64,000 nt of DNA from Streptomyces musisoli. GTDB taxonomy: Bacteria > Actinomycetota > Actinomycetes > Streptomycetales > Streptomycetaceae. The notes under the pieces were generated by a model. The model had not been told where the DNA came from. It made no database searches and saw only the letters and a list, made by a program, of their open reading frames with translations. Shown here one piece after another: positions 1 to 8,139 of the stretch. The number at the start of each line of letters is the position of its first letter. Position 1 is the first letter of the stretch. The stretch spans positions 1 through 64,000 of the forward strand of contig NZ_JAERRH010000004.1 in NCBI RefSeq assembly GCF_016741855.1. The letters are read 5' to 3'. The position numbers were made by a program, and so were the translations under genes.

Positions 1-58
1 GTTCGATGCGGGGGTTTTCTGCGTTCCGGACCCATCCGCGTCATCTAGGCTCGACGGC

Positions 59-703
59 ATGCGCTACGACCTGGTGATCTTCGACAACGACGGTGTCCTG
101 GTGGACAGCGAGTCCATATCGAACCGGCTCCTCGCCGCCTATCTGACCGAGCTGGGACACACGACGTCGTACGAGGACTCCATCCGGGACTACATGGGCT
201 CCGCCATGCACCGGATCCACGAGCTGGTCCTGGAGCGGACCGGACGGCGACTCCCCGCCGACTTCGACGACGTCTTCCACGCGCGCGTCTTCGCCGCGTT
301 CGAGCAGGAGTTGCGGCCCGTGGCCGGAGTGGCCGGCGTACTGGAGAAGCTGGCCGCGGACGGCATGCCGTACTGCGTGGCCTCCTCCGGGAGCCACGCC
401 CGGATCCGGGTGGGGCACCGGACGACCGGGCTCGACCGCTGGTTCGCGGAAGAGCGCATCTTCAGCTCGGAGGACGTCGGGCGGGGAAAGCCGGCGCCGG
501 ACCTCTTCCTGCACGCCGCCGAACGGATGGGCGTGACCCCCGACCGGTGCGTGGTCGTGGAGGACTCCCCGCTGGGCGTACAGGCGGCCGTGGCGGCCGG
601 GATGGACGTGTACGGGTTCACCGCCATGACACCGGCGGCGAAACTCGCGGCAGCCGACGAACTCTTCTCCGACATGGGCGAGTTGGCCGACCTGCTGGTA
701 TGA
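59..703 (+). CDS. HAD-IA family hydrolase (phosphatase/phosphoglucomutase-like)
   Basis: A 214-residue haloacid-dehalogenase superfamily protein, probably a small-molecule phosphatase or beta-phosphoglucomutase-like enzyme acting in the cytoplasm. Motif I is seen near the N-terminus as FDNDGVLVDS, giving the nucleophile and acid/base aspartates. The cap domain follows, motif II is the SSGS stretch around residues 105-108, motif III is GKPAPD, and motif IV is VVVEDSPLGV near residue 170. The length is typical of subfamily IA with an alpha-helical cap. The ATG start gives the canonical N-terminus with motif I at about residue 9. It is monocistronic as far as the window shows; the next gene starts 92 bases downstream. 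The substrate cannot be read from the sequence. Confidence 0.88.
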   Translation: MRYDLVIFDNDGVLVDSESISNRLLAAYLTELGHTTSYEDSIRDYMGSAMHRIHELVLERTGRRLPADFDDVFHARVFAAFEQELRPVAGVAGVLEKLAADGMPYCVASSGSHARIRVGHRTTGLDRWFAEERIFSSEDVGRGKPAPDLFLHAAERMGVTPDRCVVVEDSPLGVQAAVAAGMDVYGFTAMTPAAKLAAADELFSDMGELADLLV

Positions 704-795
704 CCCGCGTCGGCGGCCCGGGCTGACATTTGTCATGCGGAGCTCCGGACGATCGTTTCTACTGCCGGACCCGCTCCGACAGCGAAGCTGGGGGC

Positions 796-1527
796 ATGAC
801 GAAGAACACGGGGTCCCAGGTCCGCAAGCCGAGCGTGCTCGACAACTTCAAGCCGCTGCTCATCGATGTGGCGGTGCCGCTCGGCTCGTACTACGTCTTC
901 AAGGACGCCCTCGGCATGAGCACCTTCGCGGCGCTCGCCTGGAGCAGCGTGGTGCCCGCCATGCGGACCGTATGGGCCCTGGTCAAGGAGCGGAAGACCA
1001 ACGGACTCGCGGCGATCATCCTCGCCGCGAACCTCGTCTCGCTGCTCCTGACCTTCGTCACGGGCGACCCGCGGCTCATGCTGGCCAAGGACAGCGGTGT
1101 CAGCAGCACGGTGGCCATCGGCATCCTGGTGTCCGTCCGGCTCGGCAAGCCGATGATGACCGCCGGCATGAAGCCCTTCCTCATCAAGGGCGACACGGCC
1201 AAGGAAGCCGCCTGGCAGCGGCTCGCGTCCGGTGCGGCGGCCGACTCCGCGGCCTTCCGGCGCAAGGAGAACGCGTTCTCGGTCGTCTGGGGCACGGTGC
1301 TGCTCGCCGAGTGCATCGCGCGGTTCGTGGGCGCCTACACCGTCCCGGTGGACACCATGGTGTGGCTCGGCAGCGTGTTCATGATCGGCGCCATCGCGAT
1401 CGGCTTCGTGGTCAGCGGCGGGCTGGCGGTGGAGCCGATGGAGCGGATGCTGAAGGCCGAGGCCGAGGCCGTGGCGGAGACGGAGGCCGGCCAGGCCGAG
1501 CAGCCGGCCATGTCCGTCGCCGCCTGA
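796..1527 (+). CDS. VC0807-type integral membrane protein
   Basis: A 243-residue membrane protein of the uncharacterised VC0807-like family. Several hydrophobic segments are visible: around residues 22-55, 73-90, 102-118 and a long pair near 160-210. The C-terminus is a charged Ala/Glu-rich tail. I chose the internal ATG at 796, preceded by a purine-rich stretch. An upstream in-frame start at 730 would add a 22-residue hydrophilic leader that does not look like the family. The family has no established biochemical function; members resemble intracellular septation or transport proteins only in topology. Neighbouring genes give no functional hint. Confidence 0.75.
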   Translation: MTKNTGSQVRKPSVLDNFKPLLIDVAVPLGSYYVFKDALGMSTFAALAWSSVVPAMRTVWALVKERKTNGLAAIILAANLVSLLLTFVTGDPRLMLAKDSGVSSTVAIGILVSVRLGKPMMTAGMKPFLIKGDTAKEAAWQRLASGAAADSAAFRRKENAFSVVWGTVLLAECIARFVGAYTVPVDTMVWLGSVFMIGAIAIGFVVSGGLAVEPMERMLKAEAEAVAETEAGQAEQPAMSVAA

Positions 1528-1613
1528 CCGCGGAACCCTGCGGGTAAAGCTGAGGGAAATTCATCTTTGGCTGGATCTACCCACAGGTAGCCTGGGGCCC
1601 TACTCTCGCCGCC

Positions 1614-2831
1614 ATGACTGATGTGCTGCGGCGCGGCAGGGCCTCGCTGGCGTTCGGCTTCTTCGCCCAGGGCGTCGCCTTCGCCCTGCTGGTGACGCGT
1701 ATCCCGGCCATCCAGGACCGGTACGGCATCTCCGACGCGCTGCTGCCCGTCTTCCTGGCGGCCGTGCCGATCCTCGCCGGGGTCGGCAGCGTGACCACCG
1801 AGCAGCTGGTGAAGCGAATACGGCCCAGCCGGCTGCTGCGCTGGTCCCAGCCGGTGGTGCTGCTGGCGCTGCTCGGTGTCGGGGCGGGCGGACACGGGCA
1901 GGTGGCCGCGGTGGCGCTGGCACTGGGCGTCTTCGGCCTGGCGGTCGGGGCGCTGGACGCGTCGATGAACATGCTCGGCGTCAGCCTCCAGCGGTCGTAC
2001 GGGCGGAGCATCATGCTCAGCTTCCACGCCGCCTACAGCCTGGGCGGGATCCTGGGCGCCTCGCTTGCCTGGGCCGGGGCGCACTGGCATCTCGCGCTGT
2101 GGGTGTCGTACCTGCCGGTGGTGGCCGTGCTGCTGCCGGGGACGCTGGTGGGGAGCCGGTGGTACGTCGACGCGGAGCCCGGGGCCGTGCCGGAGGGCCG
2201 GGCGCAGGGCGGAGGCGTGGTCTTCGCACTGCTGCTGCCGCTGTGCCTGGTGATGACCTTCGCCTACATCGGGGACTCGACCGTCTCCAACTGGAGCGCG
2301 AAGTACCTGAAGGACGTGCTGGGCAGCTCGGAGCAGCTGGCGACCGTGCCGTACAACGTGTACATGCTGACCACGCTGGTGGGGCGGACCATCGGGGACC
2401 TCGGGGTGCGGAGGTTCGGGGCGACGGCGGTCGTACGGCTCGGGGCGCTGGTGGCGGCCGGCGGGTTCGCGGTGGTGGCGGCGGCACCCGGCGCGTGGGC
2501 CGGGATGCTCGGGTTCACCCTGCTGGGTCTCGGGCTGTGTGTGCTGGTGCCGCAGACCTTCGCGGCGGCGGGACGGCTGTTCCCGGGGGCGTCGGACGCG
2601 GCGGTCGCGCGGCTGAACATCTTCAATTACGTGGGCTTCCTGATCGGTTCGCCGCTCGTGGGTGCCCTGGGCGACGCCTGGAGCTACCGGGGTGCCATGC
2701 TCGTGCCGATGGTGTTGGTCCTGGTGACACTGGGGTACGCCAGGTCGTTCGCGGCTCAACCGGACCGATACGGTGGCGGGCATGAGCGGCCGCGCACAGC
2801 TGATGTGGGACGAGGCAGTAACGGGCTATGA
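1614..2831 (+). CDS. MFS transporter (YbjJ-like)
   Basis: A 405-residue major facilitator superfamily permease with about twelve hydrophobic helices. Its hydrophobic pattern begins within the first 30 residues, and it carries the LDASMNMLG segment typical of the YbjJ-type subgroup. It probably exports or imports a small solute across the cytoplasmic membrane; the substrate is unknown. The ATG start follows a short A/T-richer stretch. Its 3' end overlaps the next gene by about 50 bases: the last 17 residues, a hydrophilic Arg/Gly-rich tail, are read from DNA that also encodes the N-terminus of the deacetylase. This suggests transcriptional coupling, or a stop codon lost and extended. The function is a family-level assignment. 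Confidence 0.87.
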   Translation: MTDVLRRGRASLAFGFFAQGVAFALLVTRIPAIQDRYGISDALLPVFLAAVPILAGVGSVTTEQLVKRIRPSRLLRWSQPVVLLALLGVGAGGHGQVAAVALALGVFGLAVGALDASMNMLGVSLQRSYGRSIMLSFHAAYSLGGILGASLAWAGAHWHLALWVSYLPVVAVLLPGTLVGSRWYVDAEPGAVPEGRAQGGGVVFALLLPLCLVMTFAYIGDSTVSNWSAKYLKDVLGSSEQLATVPYNVYMLTTLVGRTIGDLGVRRFGATAVVRLGALVAAGGFAVVAAAPGAWAGMLGFTLLGLGLCVLVPQTFAAAGRLFPGASDAAVARLNIFNYVGFLIGSPLVGALGDAWSYRGAMLVPMVLVLVTLGYARSFAAQPDRYGGGHERPRTADVGRGSNGL

Positions 2832-3954
2832 CTTCGGCCCGAACCATCCGATGGATCCGGTCCGGCTGGACCTGACCCGTCGGCTCGTGGGTGCCTTCGG
2901 GCTCGACCGGGAACTGAAGGTCGTCGCGGCGAAGCCGGCCGGCGAGTCGACGCTCCGGCTGGTCCACCGGGAGGACTACATCCACGCCGTGAAGGTCGCG
3001 TCGGCGGATCCGGCGGGGGCTCGCGGGGAGTACGGGCTGGGCACGATCGACGATCCCGCGTTCGCCGGGATGCACGAGGTGTCCGCGCTGATCGCGGGGC
3101 AGTCGGTCGGGGCGGCCGAGGCGGTGTGGCGCGGGGAGGCCGATCACGCCGTGAACTTCGCGGGCGGGCTGCATCACGCGATGCCGGGTGGGGCCTCGGG
3201 TTTCTGCATCTACAACGACGCGTCGCTCGCGATCGCGCGGCTGCTGGAGCTGGGGGCCGAGCGGGTCGCCTACGTGGACGTCGACGTGCACCACGGGGAC
3301 GGTGTGCAGGCCGCGTTCTGGGAGGACCCGCGGGTGCTGACGATCTCGCTGCACGAGCATCCCCGTACGTTGTTCCCGCAGACCGGGTGGCCGCAGGAGA
3401 CGGGGGCGGGCGCGGGGGAGGGTTCCGCGGTGAACGTGGCGCTGCCGGCCGGGACGGGGGACGCCGGGTGGGTACGGGCGTTCCACGCCGTGGTGCCGGA
3501 GCTGCTCGCCGACTTCCGGCCGCAGGTGCTCGTGACCCAGCACGGCGCCGACACGCACTTCGAGGATCCGCTCGCGCACCTGGCCGTCTCGCTGGACGCG
3601 CAGCGGGCGGTGCAGGTGGCGTGCCACGAGCTGGCGCACGAGTACGCCGGCGGGAAGTGGATCGCGCTGGGCGGGGGCGGGTACGCGGTGGTGGACGTCG
3701 TACCGCGGTCCTGGACGCATCTGGTGGGGATCGTGGCGGGGAAGCCGGTGGCGCCGGAAGCGGTGATCCCCGAGGGGTGGCGGCAGGAGGTGTTCGCCCG
3801 GACCCGGCAGTTGGGGCCGCAGCGGATGACCGATGGGCGGTGGCCGGTGGGGTACGGCGAGTGGGAGGCCGGGTACGACCCCGCGGACCGGATCGACCAG
3901 GCTGTGCTGGCCACTCGGCGGGCCGTGTTCCCGTTGCGGGGGCTGCTGCCTTAG
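2782..3954 (+). CDS. acuC: AcuC-like histone deacetylase family protein
   Basis: A 390-residue zinc-dependent deacetylase of the arginase/deacetylase fold, related to AcuC, which in Bacillus deacetylates acetyl-CoA synthetase. Visible family signatures are a GGLHHAM catalytic histidine pair around residue 130, the downstream GFCIYND segment, and the metal-binding stretch YVDVDVHHGDG near residue 170. A GGGGYA loop follows near residue 295. Together these retain the zinc-site Asp/His residues and the general acid/base histidines. Length fits the family. I prefer ATG 2782; an in-frame GTG at 2773 is an alternative. It overlaps the upstream MFS gene by 50 bases. Its likely role is protein deacetylation linked to acetate metabolism, with the substrate inferred from the family only. 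Confidence 0.87.
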   Translation: MSGRAQLMWDEAVTGYDFGPNHPMDPVRLDLTRRLVGAFGLDRELKVVAAKPAGESTLRLVHREDYIHAVKVASADPAGARGEYGLGTIDDPAFAGMHEVSALIAGQSVGAAEAVWRGEADHAVNFAGGLHHAMPGGASGFCIYNDASLAIARLLELGAERVAYVDVDVHHGDGVQAAFWEDPRVLTISLHEHPRTLFPQTGWPQETGAGAGEGSAVNVALPAGTGDAGWVRAFHAVVPELLADFRPQVLVTQHGADTHFEDPLAHLAVSLDAQRAVQVACHELAHEYAGGKWIALGGGGYAVVDVVPRSWTHLVGIVAGKPVAPEAVIPEGWRQEVFARTRQLGPQRMTDGRWPVGYGEWEAGYDPADRIDQAVLATRRAVFPLRGLLP

Positions 3955-3998
3955 CGGGCCCGCCGCCTCGCCTCGGCTCACTGTCGCCGGCCCGGGGT

Positions 3999-4168
3999 GT
4001 CACTTGCCCGCGTTGGCGGGGTGCCGCTGCGCCCACCCGGGCCGCCCCGGCGGCACGACTGCCCGCAGCTGGGTGTCGACGGCGGGGAGTCACTTACCCG
4101 CAGCCGGGTGTCGAGGGTGGGGGAGTCGCTTGCCCGCAGCCGGGTGTCGTGGGTGGGCGGGGTGTGGT
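3999..4168 (+). repeat. Short tandem array, unit about 35-36 bp, after acuC
   Basis: Units containing CCCGCAGCYGGGTGTCGA begin at 4062, 4097 and 4133, so the period is 35 then 36 bases. A more degenerate copy lies upstream near 3999-4020. The array fills most of the 292-base gap between acuC and the next gene. It resembles the 35-bp array upstream of hemB (17631-17770): both share GCRGCCGGGTG and, further on, GGGGGMGTC-RCT. No convincing gene is present in this gap. Confidence 0.75.
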
Positions 4169-4246
4169 GGGGGTTCGTTAGGCCGACCGTGGGGTGTTGC
4201 GGGGTTTTCGTCGCGAGCCCTACCGCAATGGGCCACCATCGCATCC

Positions 4247-5062
4247 GTGTCGACCCCCGCCCGTCTCCGCGCGCATCTGGTGGCCGTACGGCTGGCCGGG
4301 GTGGTGGCCACCACACGGGAGGAAAGCCTGCGGAGCTACCGGCTCTTCGCCGCCCGGGATCCGCGCGCGCTGATCGGCATCGATCCCGAAGGCACGTGGG
4401 GGCTACGGGAATTGCTCGGGCTGATGGCGGAGAGGTGCGGGGTTTCGGCCGACCCCCGGTACACATCCGGGCCGGATGTGATCGATCCGGAGCGGACGGT
4501 CGCCGCGCTGGACGCCTTCGCCGGCCGGATCCGGGAGGTGGCCCGGCGCGGCGCGCCCGTGCTGTTCGGCACCGGGCACCCGCAGCGGCTGCTCGGCTTC
4601 TACGCCGGCTTGGCGGACGCGCTGTCGGCGGCGGGATGTGAGGTACTCACCCCGGCGCAGGGTCGCTGTGTCGACATATTGACCCGGTTCGGTCTACGTA
4701 CCCATCGCCTGGACTACGTACGAGGGGTTGCCCTGGTGCGGGAACCGGCGAGCGAGCGCCCCGGTTGTGAGCCCGGTGCCCACAGCCACTCGCCGCTCCC
4801 GGTTCGGGTCGCGCTGGACGCCGCGGCGGAGGCCGGCGGACCGCTGCCGGAGCTGGTCGTCGGGGATCACGGGTGGGTCTGCGGTGCTGGTCAGCTGGGG
4901 TTCGAGGCCATCGGTCTGGCCGACACCGATGATCCCGCGCTGTTCGTGGGTGAGGCCGAGGGGCGGGTGTCCGTCGTCGTTCCGGTTGATGACGCAGTGC
5001 GGTCTAGTTACTACGGGCCGCTCACTCGCTACGTGCTCAATCGCGCGAGTCTGTCACAGTAG
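4247..5062 (+). CDS. Conserved protein of unknown function (possible phosphatase)
   Basis: A 271-residue soluble protein that I do not assign to a named family with certainty. Visible features are a segment LFGTGHPQRLLGFYAGL around residue 107, a GDHGWVCGAG loop around residue 207, and a conserved-looking tail with DTDDPALF and a closing SSYYGPLTRYVL. These acidic/His loops recall phosphatase-type proteins, and I recall similar actinomycete proteins being labelled phosphatase. The GTG start at 4247 is chosen because the upstream frame runs into acuC and the tandem array and loses codon bias. It lies between acuC and the BdtA-like regulator. The function is unproven. Confidence 0.65.
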   Translation: MSTPARLRAHLVAVRLAGVVATTREESLRSYRLFAARDPRALIGIDPEGTWGLRELLGLMAERCGVSADPRYTSGPDVIDPERTVAALDAFAGRIREVARRGAPVLFGTGHPQRLLGFYAGLADALSAAGCEVLTPAQGRCVDILTRFGLRTHRLDYVRGVALVREPASERPGCEPGAHSHSPLPVRVALDAAAEAGGPLPELVVGDHGWVCGAGQLGFEAIGLADTDDPALFVGEAEGRVSVVVPVDDAVRSSYYGPLTRYVLNRASLSQ

Positions 5063-5191
5063 GCCGCCGATGGGTGCACCTCTTCCCCACTCGCATCACC
5101 CGCCCCTAGTCTGGGGAGTGAGCACGCAACGACGAAGAGTCACCGGAAGGGGAAGCCGGTGGCCGTCGAGTGCGGAAGGTTCAGGTGTGTC

Positions 5192-5404
5192 ATGGCTGCA
5201 GCTGGCGAGAGGCCTCTGAACGAGGTTCAGTTCCTTACCGTGGCGGAGGTCGCCTCGGTGATGCGAGTGTCGAAGATGACCGTGTACCGCCTGGTGCACA
5301 GTGGTCATCTGCCCGCGATCCGGGTGGGACGGTCGTTCCGCGTCCCGGAACAAGCGGTACACGAGTACCTCCGCGACAGCTATGTGGGGGTGGAGACGGC
5401 CTGA
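5192..5404 (+). CDS. Excisionase/BldC-type helix-turn-helix protein (BdtA-like)
   Basis: A 70-residue DNA-binding protein of the MerR-like excisionase family. The helix-turn-helix reads LTVAEVASVMRVSKMTVYRLVHSG, with the wing GRSFRVPEQAVHEYL. Such one-domain proteins bind DNA as small oligomers and often act as developmental regulators in streptomycetes; BldC is the best known. Its position next to bS22 and near bldN matches the gene called bdtA in Streptomyces. ATG 5192 is the preferred start; an in-frame GTG at 5159 has a stronger ribosome binding site and would add 11 residues. A short hairpin follows its stop codon. The assignment to the HTH family is firm; the specific role is inference. 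Confidence 0.85.
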   Translation: MAAAGERPLNEVQFLTVAEVASVMRVSKMTVYRLVHSGHLPAIRVGRSFRVPEQAVHEYLRDSYVGVETA

Positions 5405-5410
5405 CGGTGA

Positions 5411-5428
5411 CCCCCGGGTAACCGGGGG
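5411..5428 (+). terminator. Hairpin after the BdtA-like gene
   Basis: CCCCCGG and CCGGGGG arms flank a four-base loop, 7 bases after the stop codon. No T-run follows, as is usual in this GC-rich setting. It may terminate or attenuate transcription toward the small ribosomal protein gene. Confidence 0.55.
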
Positions 5429-5540
5429 CCACCCCCTCGATTACGACCTCGGCGCTCGGTTGGGTAGGCTAGCCCCTCGTAGGTCGTGTGGGCCCATGGC
5501 GCCCAAACAACCGAGTCATGAGAAGTGAGCGAGGGTAGTC

Positions 5541-5639
5541 GTGGGCTCTGTTATCAAGAAGCGGCGCAAGCGGATGGCCAAGAAGAAGCACCGCAAGCTG
5601 CTCAAGCGCACGCGCGTTCAGCGCCGCAACAAGAAGTAA
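5541..5639 (+). CDS. Small ribosomal protein bS22 (AURKAIP1/COX24-domain protein)
   Basis: A 32-residue, extremely basic protein beginning [16 protein letters not shown] and ending [11 protein letters not shown]. This is the AURKAIP1/COX24 signature; in mycobacteria the same peptide was found in the small ribosomal subunit near the decoding centre and named bS22. The GTG start lies after a GAGGG-type ribosome binding site. It is too short for routine gene calling but its sequence is nearly invariant in actinobacteria as I know the family. A perfect 38-bp palindrome follows the stop, so it is probably a single-gene transcript expressed strongly. Confidence 0.9.
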   Translation: MGSVIKKRRKRMAKKKHRKLLKRTRVQRRNKK

Positions 5640-5660
5640 GCGGCGCCGCGAGAGCGTGGC

Positions 5661-5698
5661 CCTGTGGCCCCCCACCGATATCGGTGGGGGGCCACAGG
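5661..5698 (+). terminator. Perfect 38-bp palindrome after the bS22 gene
   Basis: Two perfectly complementary 19-base arms, CCTGTGGCCCCCCACCGAT and its complement, without a loop. It lies 21 bases after the bS22 stop codon and just before the SDR gene. It is a very stable intrinsic terminator of the Streptomyces type, without a U-tract. Confidence 0.88.
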
Positions 5699-5834
5699 CA
5701 TGTTCCGGCTGTTCCGATGGGGGAAATTCCGTCACCTCGCGCATCAGGGGTCATCACAGCGCAACGTCGACCGGCTAGGTTGGCCGCAGACGGGGAACGC
5801 GGGATACCGGTTCGCGGGAAGGAAGGCGCTGATC

Positions 5835-6896
5835 TTGGGAAAGGTCGTGCTCGTCACCGGAGTGGCCCGGCAGCTGGGCGGCCGGTTCGTGCGGCGGATC
5901 CAGCGGGACCCGGAGGTCGACCGTGTGATCGCCGTGGACGCGGTGCCACCGGCGCATCATCTGGGCGGAGCCGACTTCATCCAGGCCGACATCCGGCAGC
6001 CGACGATCGCCCGGGTGCTCGCCGAGACGGGCGCCGACACGGTCGTCCACATGGACGTGACGGGGACGGCGCTGGGCGGCGGCAGCCGGGCCACGGTCAA
6101 GGAGACCAACGTCATCGGCACCATGCAGCTGCTCGGCGCCTGCCAGAAGTCGCCGGCCGTGCAGCGGCTGGTGGTGAAGTCCAGTACGAACGTCTACGGC
6201 TCCGCGCCGCGTGATCCGGCCGTGTTCACCGAGACGACGCCGGCCAAGTCGCTGCCCAGCGGCGGTTTCGCGAAGGACGCGGTCGAGGTCGAGGGGTACG
6301 TGCGCGGGTTCGCGCGGCGCCGGCCGGACGTCGCCGTGTGCGTGCTGCGCTTCGCCAACATCCTGGGGCCGGCCGCGGACACCCCGCTCGCCTCCTACTT
6401 CGCGCTGCCCGTCCTGCCGACCGTGTTCGGCTACGACCCGCGGCTCCAGTTCGTGCACGAGGACGACGTGATCGAGGTGCTGCGGATCGCCTCGCACGAG
6501 CCGCGCCGGGGCACCCTCAACAGCGGCACCTTCAACATCGCCGGGGACGGCGTGCTGCCGCTCTCGCAGTGCTCCCGACGGCTCGGACGGCCCACCGTGC
6601 CGCTGCTGCTGCCCGCGGTCACCTGGGCGGGTTCCCTGGTCCGTACGCTCGGAATGACGGACTTCTCACCGGAGCAGATCCGGCTGCTCACCCACGGGCG
6701 CGTGGTGGACACCGTCCAGATGCGCGAGACGCTGGGCTTCACGCCCCGCTACACGACGGCCGAGACCTTCGCGGACTTCGCGCGCGGCCAGGCCCCCGGC
6801 CTGCTGCCGCCGGAGACCCTCTCGAAGGCCGTCGACCGGATCGCCGCGCTGACCGCGAGGGCAGCCGGCCACCCCCAGACGCACAGCGCCAATTGA
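5835..6896 (+). CDS. Atypical NAD-dependent epimerase/dehydratase family protein (SDR)
   Basis: A 353-residue extended short-chain dehydrogenase-like protein. The N-terminal Rossmann glycine motif is TGVARQLGG, followed by an acidic strand end (IAVDAVPP) and the VHMDVTG segment, then VKSSTNVYGS and the RFANILGP stretch. In typical epimerases a Tyr-x3-Lys pair occurs; here the equivalent segment reads GGFAKDAVEVE, so a lysine is present but the tyrosine four residues before it is replaced by glycine. That suggests a non-catalytic or altered role. The TTG start at 5835 follows a GGAAGGAAGG ribosome binding site; upstream in-frame codons run through the terminator palindrome. It ends 14 bases before the acyltransferase gene and is probably cotranscribed with it. 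Confidence 0.8.
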   Translation: MGKVVLVTGVARQLGGRFVRRIQRDPEVDRVIAVDAVPPAHHLGGADFIQADIRQPTIARVLAETGADTVVHMDVTGTALGGGSRATVKETNVIGTMQLLGACQKSPAVQRLVVKSSTNVYGSAPRDPAVFTETTPAKSLPSGGFAKDAVEVEGYVRGFARRRPDVAVCVLRFANILGPAADTPLASYFALPVLPTVFGYDPRLQFVHEDDVIEVLRIASHEPRRGTLNSGTFNIAGDGVLPLSQCSRRLGRPTVPLLLPAVTWAGSLVRTLGMTDFSPEQIRLLTHGRVVDTVQMRETLGFTPRYTTAETFADFARGQAPGLLPPETLSKAVDRIAALTARAAGHPQTHSAN

Positions 6897-6910
6897 GGAG
6901 AGCGGCAACG

Positions 6911-7975
6911 ATGGCGGACGCCAAGGTCATTCCGTTCGACGACGACCGGTCCCGTGGGAGCGCCGCACAGCGCCAGTCGCGGCGCCGCGGCGGGGGGAGC
7001 CGGCGCGGGGCGCTCGGGGAGCCGGGCGAGATCGGTGCGGTCCAGCCCCTGCCGGGCCGGGAGCGGGCGCAGGAGGATGGGCCTGTGAGCCGTGAGGAGC
7101 AGCCGCCGGTGCGGCAGACGGCCGACGGGCGGGACGGCGGCCTGGAGCGGCGGGTGGCGGCCGGGCTGGCCTTCCTGCGGCGCCGGCTCACCGGGGACTA
7201 CGAGGTCGACGACTTCGGTTACGACGAGGAGCTGACCGACCAGGTCCTGATGTCGCTGCTGCGGCCGGTGTACGACAAGTACTTCCGGGTCGAGGTGAAG
7301 GGCGTCGAGAACATCCCGGCCAAGGGCGGGGCGCTGATCGTCGCCAACCACTCCGGGACGCTGCCGCTGGACGGCCTGATGATGCAGGTGGCGGTGCACG
7401 ACCAGCACCCGGCCGGCCGTCATCTGCGTCTGCTCGCCGCCGACCTGGTCTTCGTGCTGCCGGTGGTCAACGAGCTGGCCCGCAAGCTGGGGCACACGCT
7501 GGCCTGCGCGGAGGACGCGGAACGGCTGCTGGGTCAGGGCGAGCTGGTCGGGGTGATGCCGGAGGGCTTCAAGGGCATCGGGAAACCTTTCAGCGAGCGC
7601 TACAAGCTCCAGCGGTTCGGCCGGGGCGGGTTCGTATCGACGGCCCTGCGCCAGGGTGCGCCGATCATCCCGTGCTCGATCGTCGGGGCCGAGGAGATCT
7701 ACCCGATGATCGGCAACGCCAAGACGCTGGCCCGGCTGCTCGGGTTTCCGTACTTCCCGCTGACGCCGACCTTCCCGTGGCTGGGGCCGCTGGGAGCGAT
7801 TCCGCTGCCGACGAAGTGGACGATCCAGTTCGGTGAGCCGATTCCGACGGACGGCTATCCGCCGGAGGCGGCGGAGGACCCGATGCTGATGTTCAACCTG
7901 ACCGATCAGGTCCGGGAACAGATCCAGCACACGCTGTACAAGCTGCTGGTTCAGCGGAGGTCGGTGTTCTTCTGA
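6911..7975 (+). CDS. Lysophospholipid acyltransferase family protein
   Basis: A 354-residue protein with a hydrophilic, Arg/Gly-rich leader of about 90 residues and a C-terminal LPLAT domain. The acyltransferase motif appears as NHSGTLPLDG, the spaced His...Asp variant typical of MGAT-like LPLATs, and the substrate-binding block as MPEGFKGIGKPFSERYKLQRFGRGGF-like (residues about 215-240). A later PIIPCSIVGAEE strand matches the family. It probably acylates lysophosphatidate or a related lipid at the inner membrane surface. GGAGAG sits upstream of the ATG. It forms a likely two-gene unit with the SDR gene before it. It ends in a strong hairpin shared with convergent rsbN. Confidence 0.85.
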   Translation: MADAKVIPFDDDRSRGSAAQRQSRRRGGGSRRGALGEPGEIGAVQPLPGRERAQEDGPVSREEQPPVRQTADGRDGGLERRVAAGLAFLRRRLTGDYEVDDFGYDEELTDQVLMSLLRPVYDKYFRVEVKGVENIPAKGGALIVANHSGTLPLDGLMMQVAVHDQHPAGRHLRLLAADLVFVLPVVNELARKLGHTLACAEDAERLLGQGELVGVMPEGFKGIGKPFSERYKLQRFGRGGFVSTALRQGAPIIPCSIVGAEEIYPMIGNAKTLARLLGFPYFPLTPTFPWLGPLGAIPLPTKWTIQFGEPIPTDGYPPEAAEDPMLMFNLTDQVREQIQHTLYKLLVQRRSVFF

Positions 7976-8077
7976 GGCGTGCCGTACCGCCTGGCGCCGT
8001 GGCGTGGCGTGCCGTGTCGTGGCGGTGAGGGGCGGGTGGAGGCCGGCCCGTTCGCGGTCACCCGTGTTCGGCGTACG

Positions 8078-8119
8078 GCGGTGGGGGCGCCCCTGCTCGG
8101 AAAGGGGCGCCCCCACCGC
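8078..8119. terminator. Bidirectional terminator between the acyltransferase gene and rsbN
   Basis: Arms GCGGTGGGGGCGCCCCT and its exact complement (8078-8094 and 8103-8119) enclose an 8-base loop. They lie between two convergent genes, 103 bases after one stop and 21 bases after the other. Confidence 0.88.
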
Positions 8120-8139
8120 TGTGGCCGTGTTCTCCGGGG

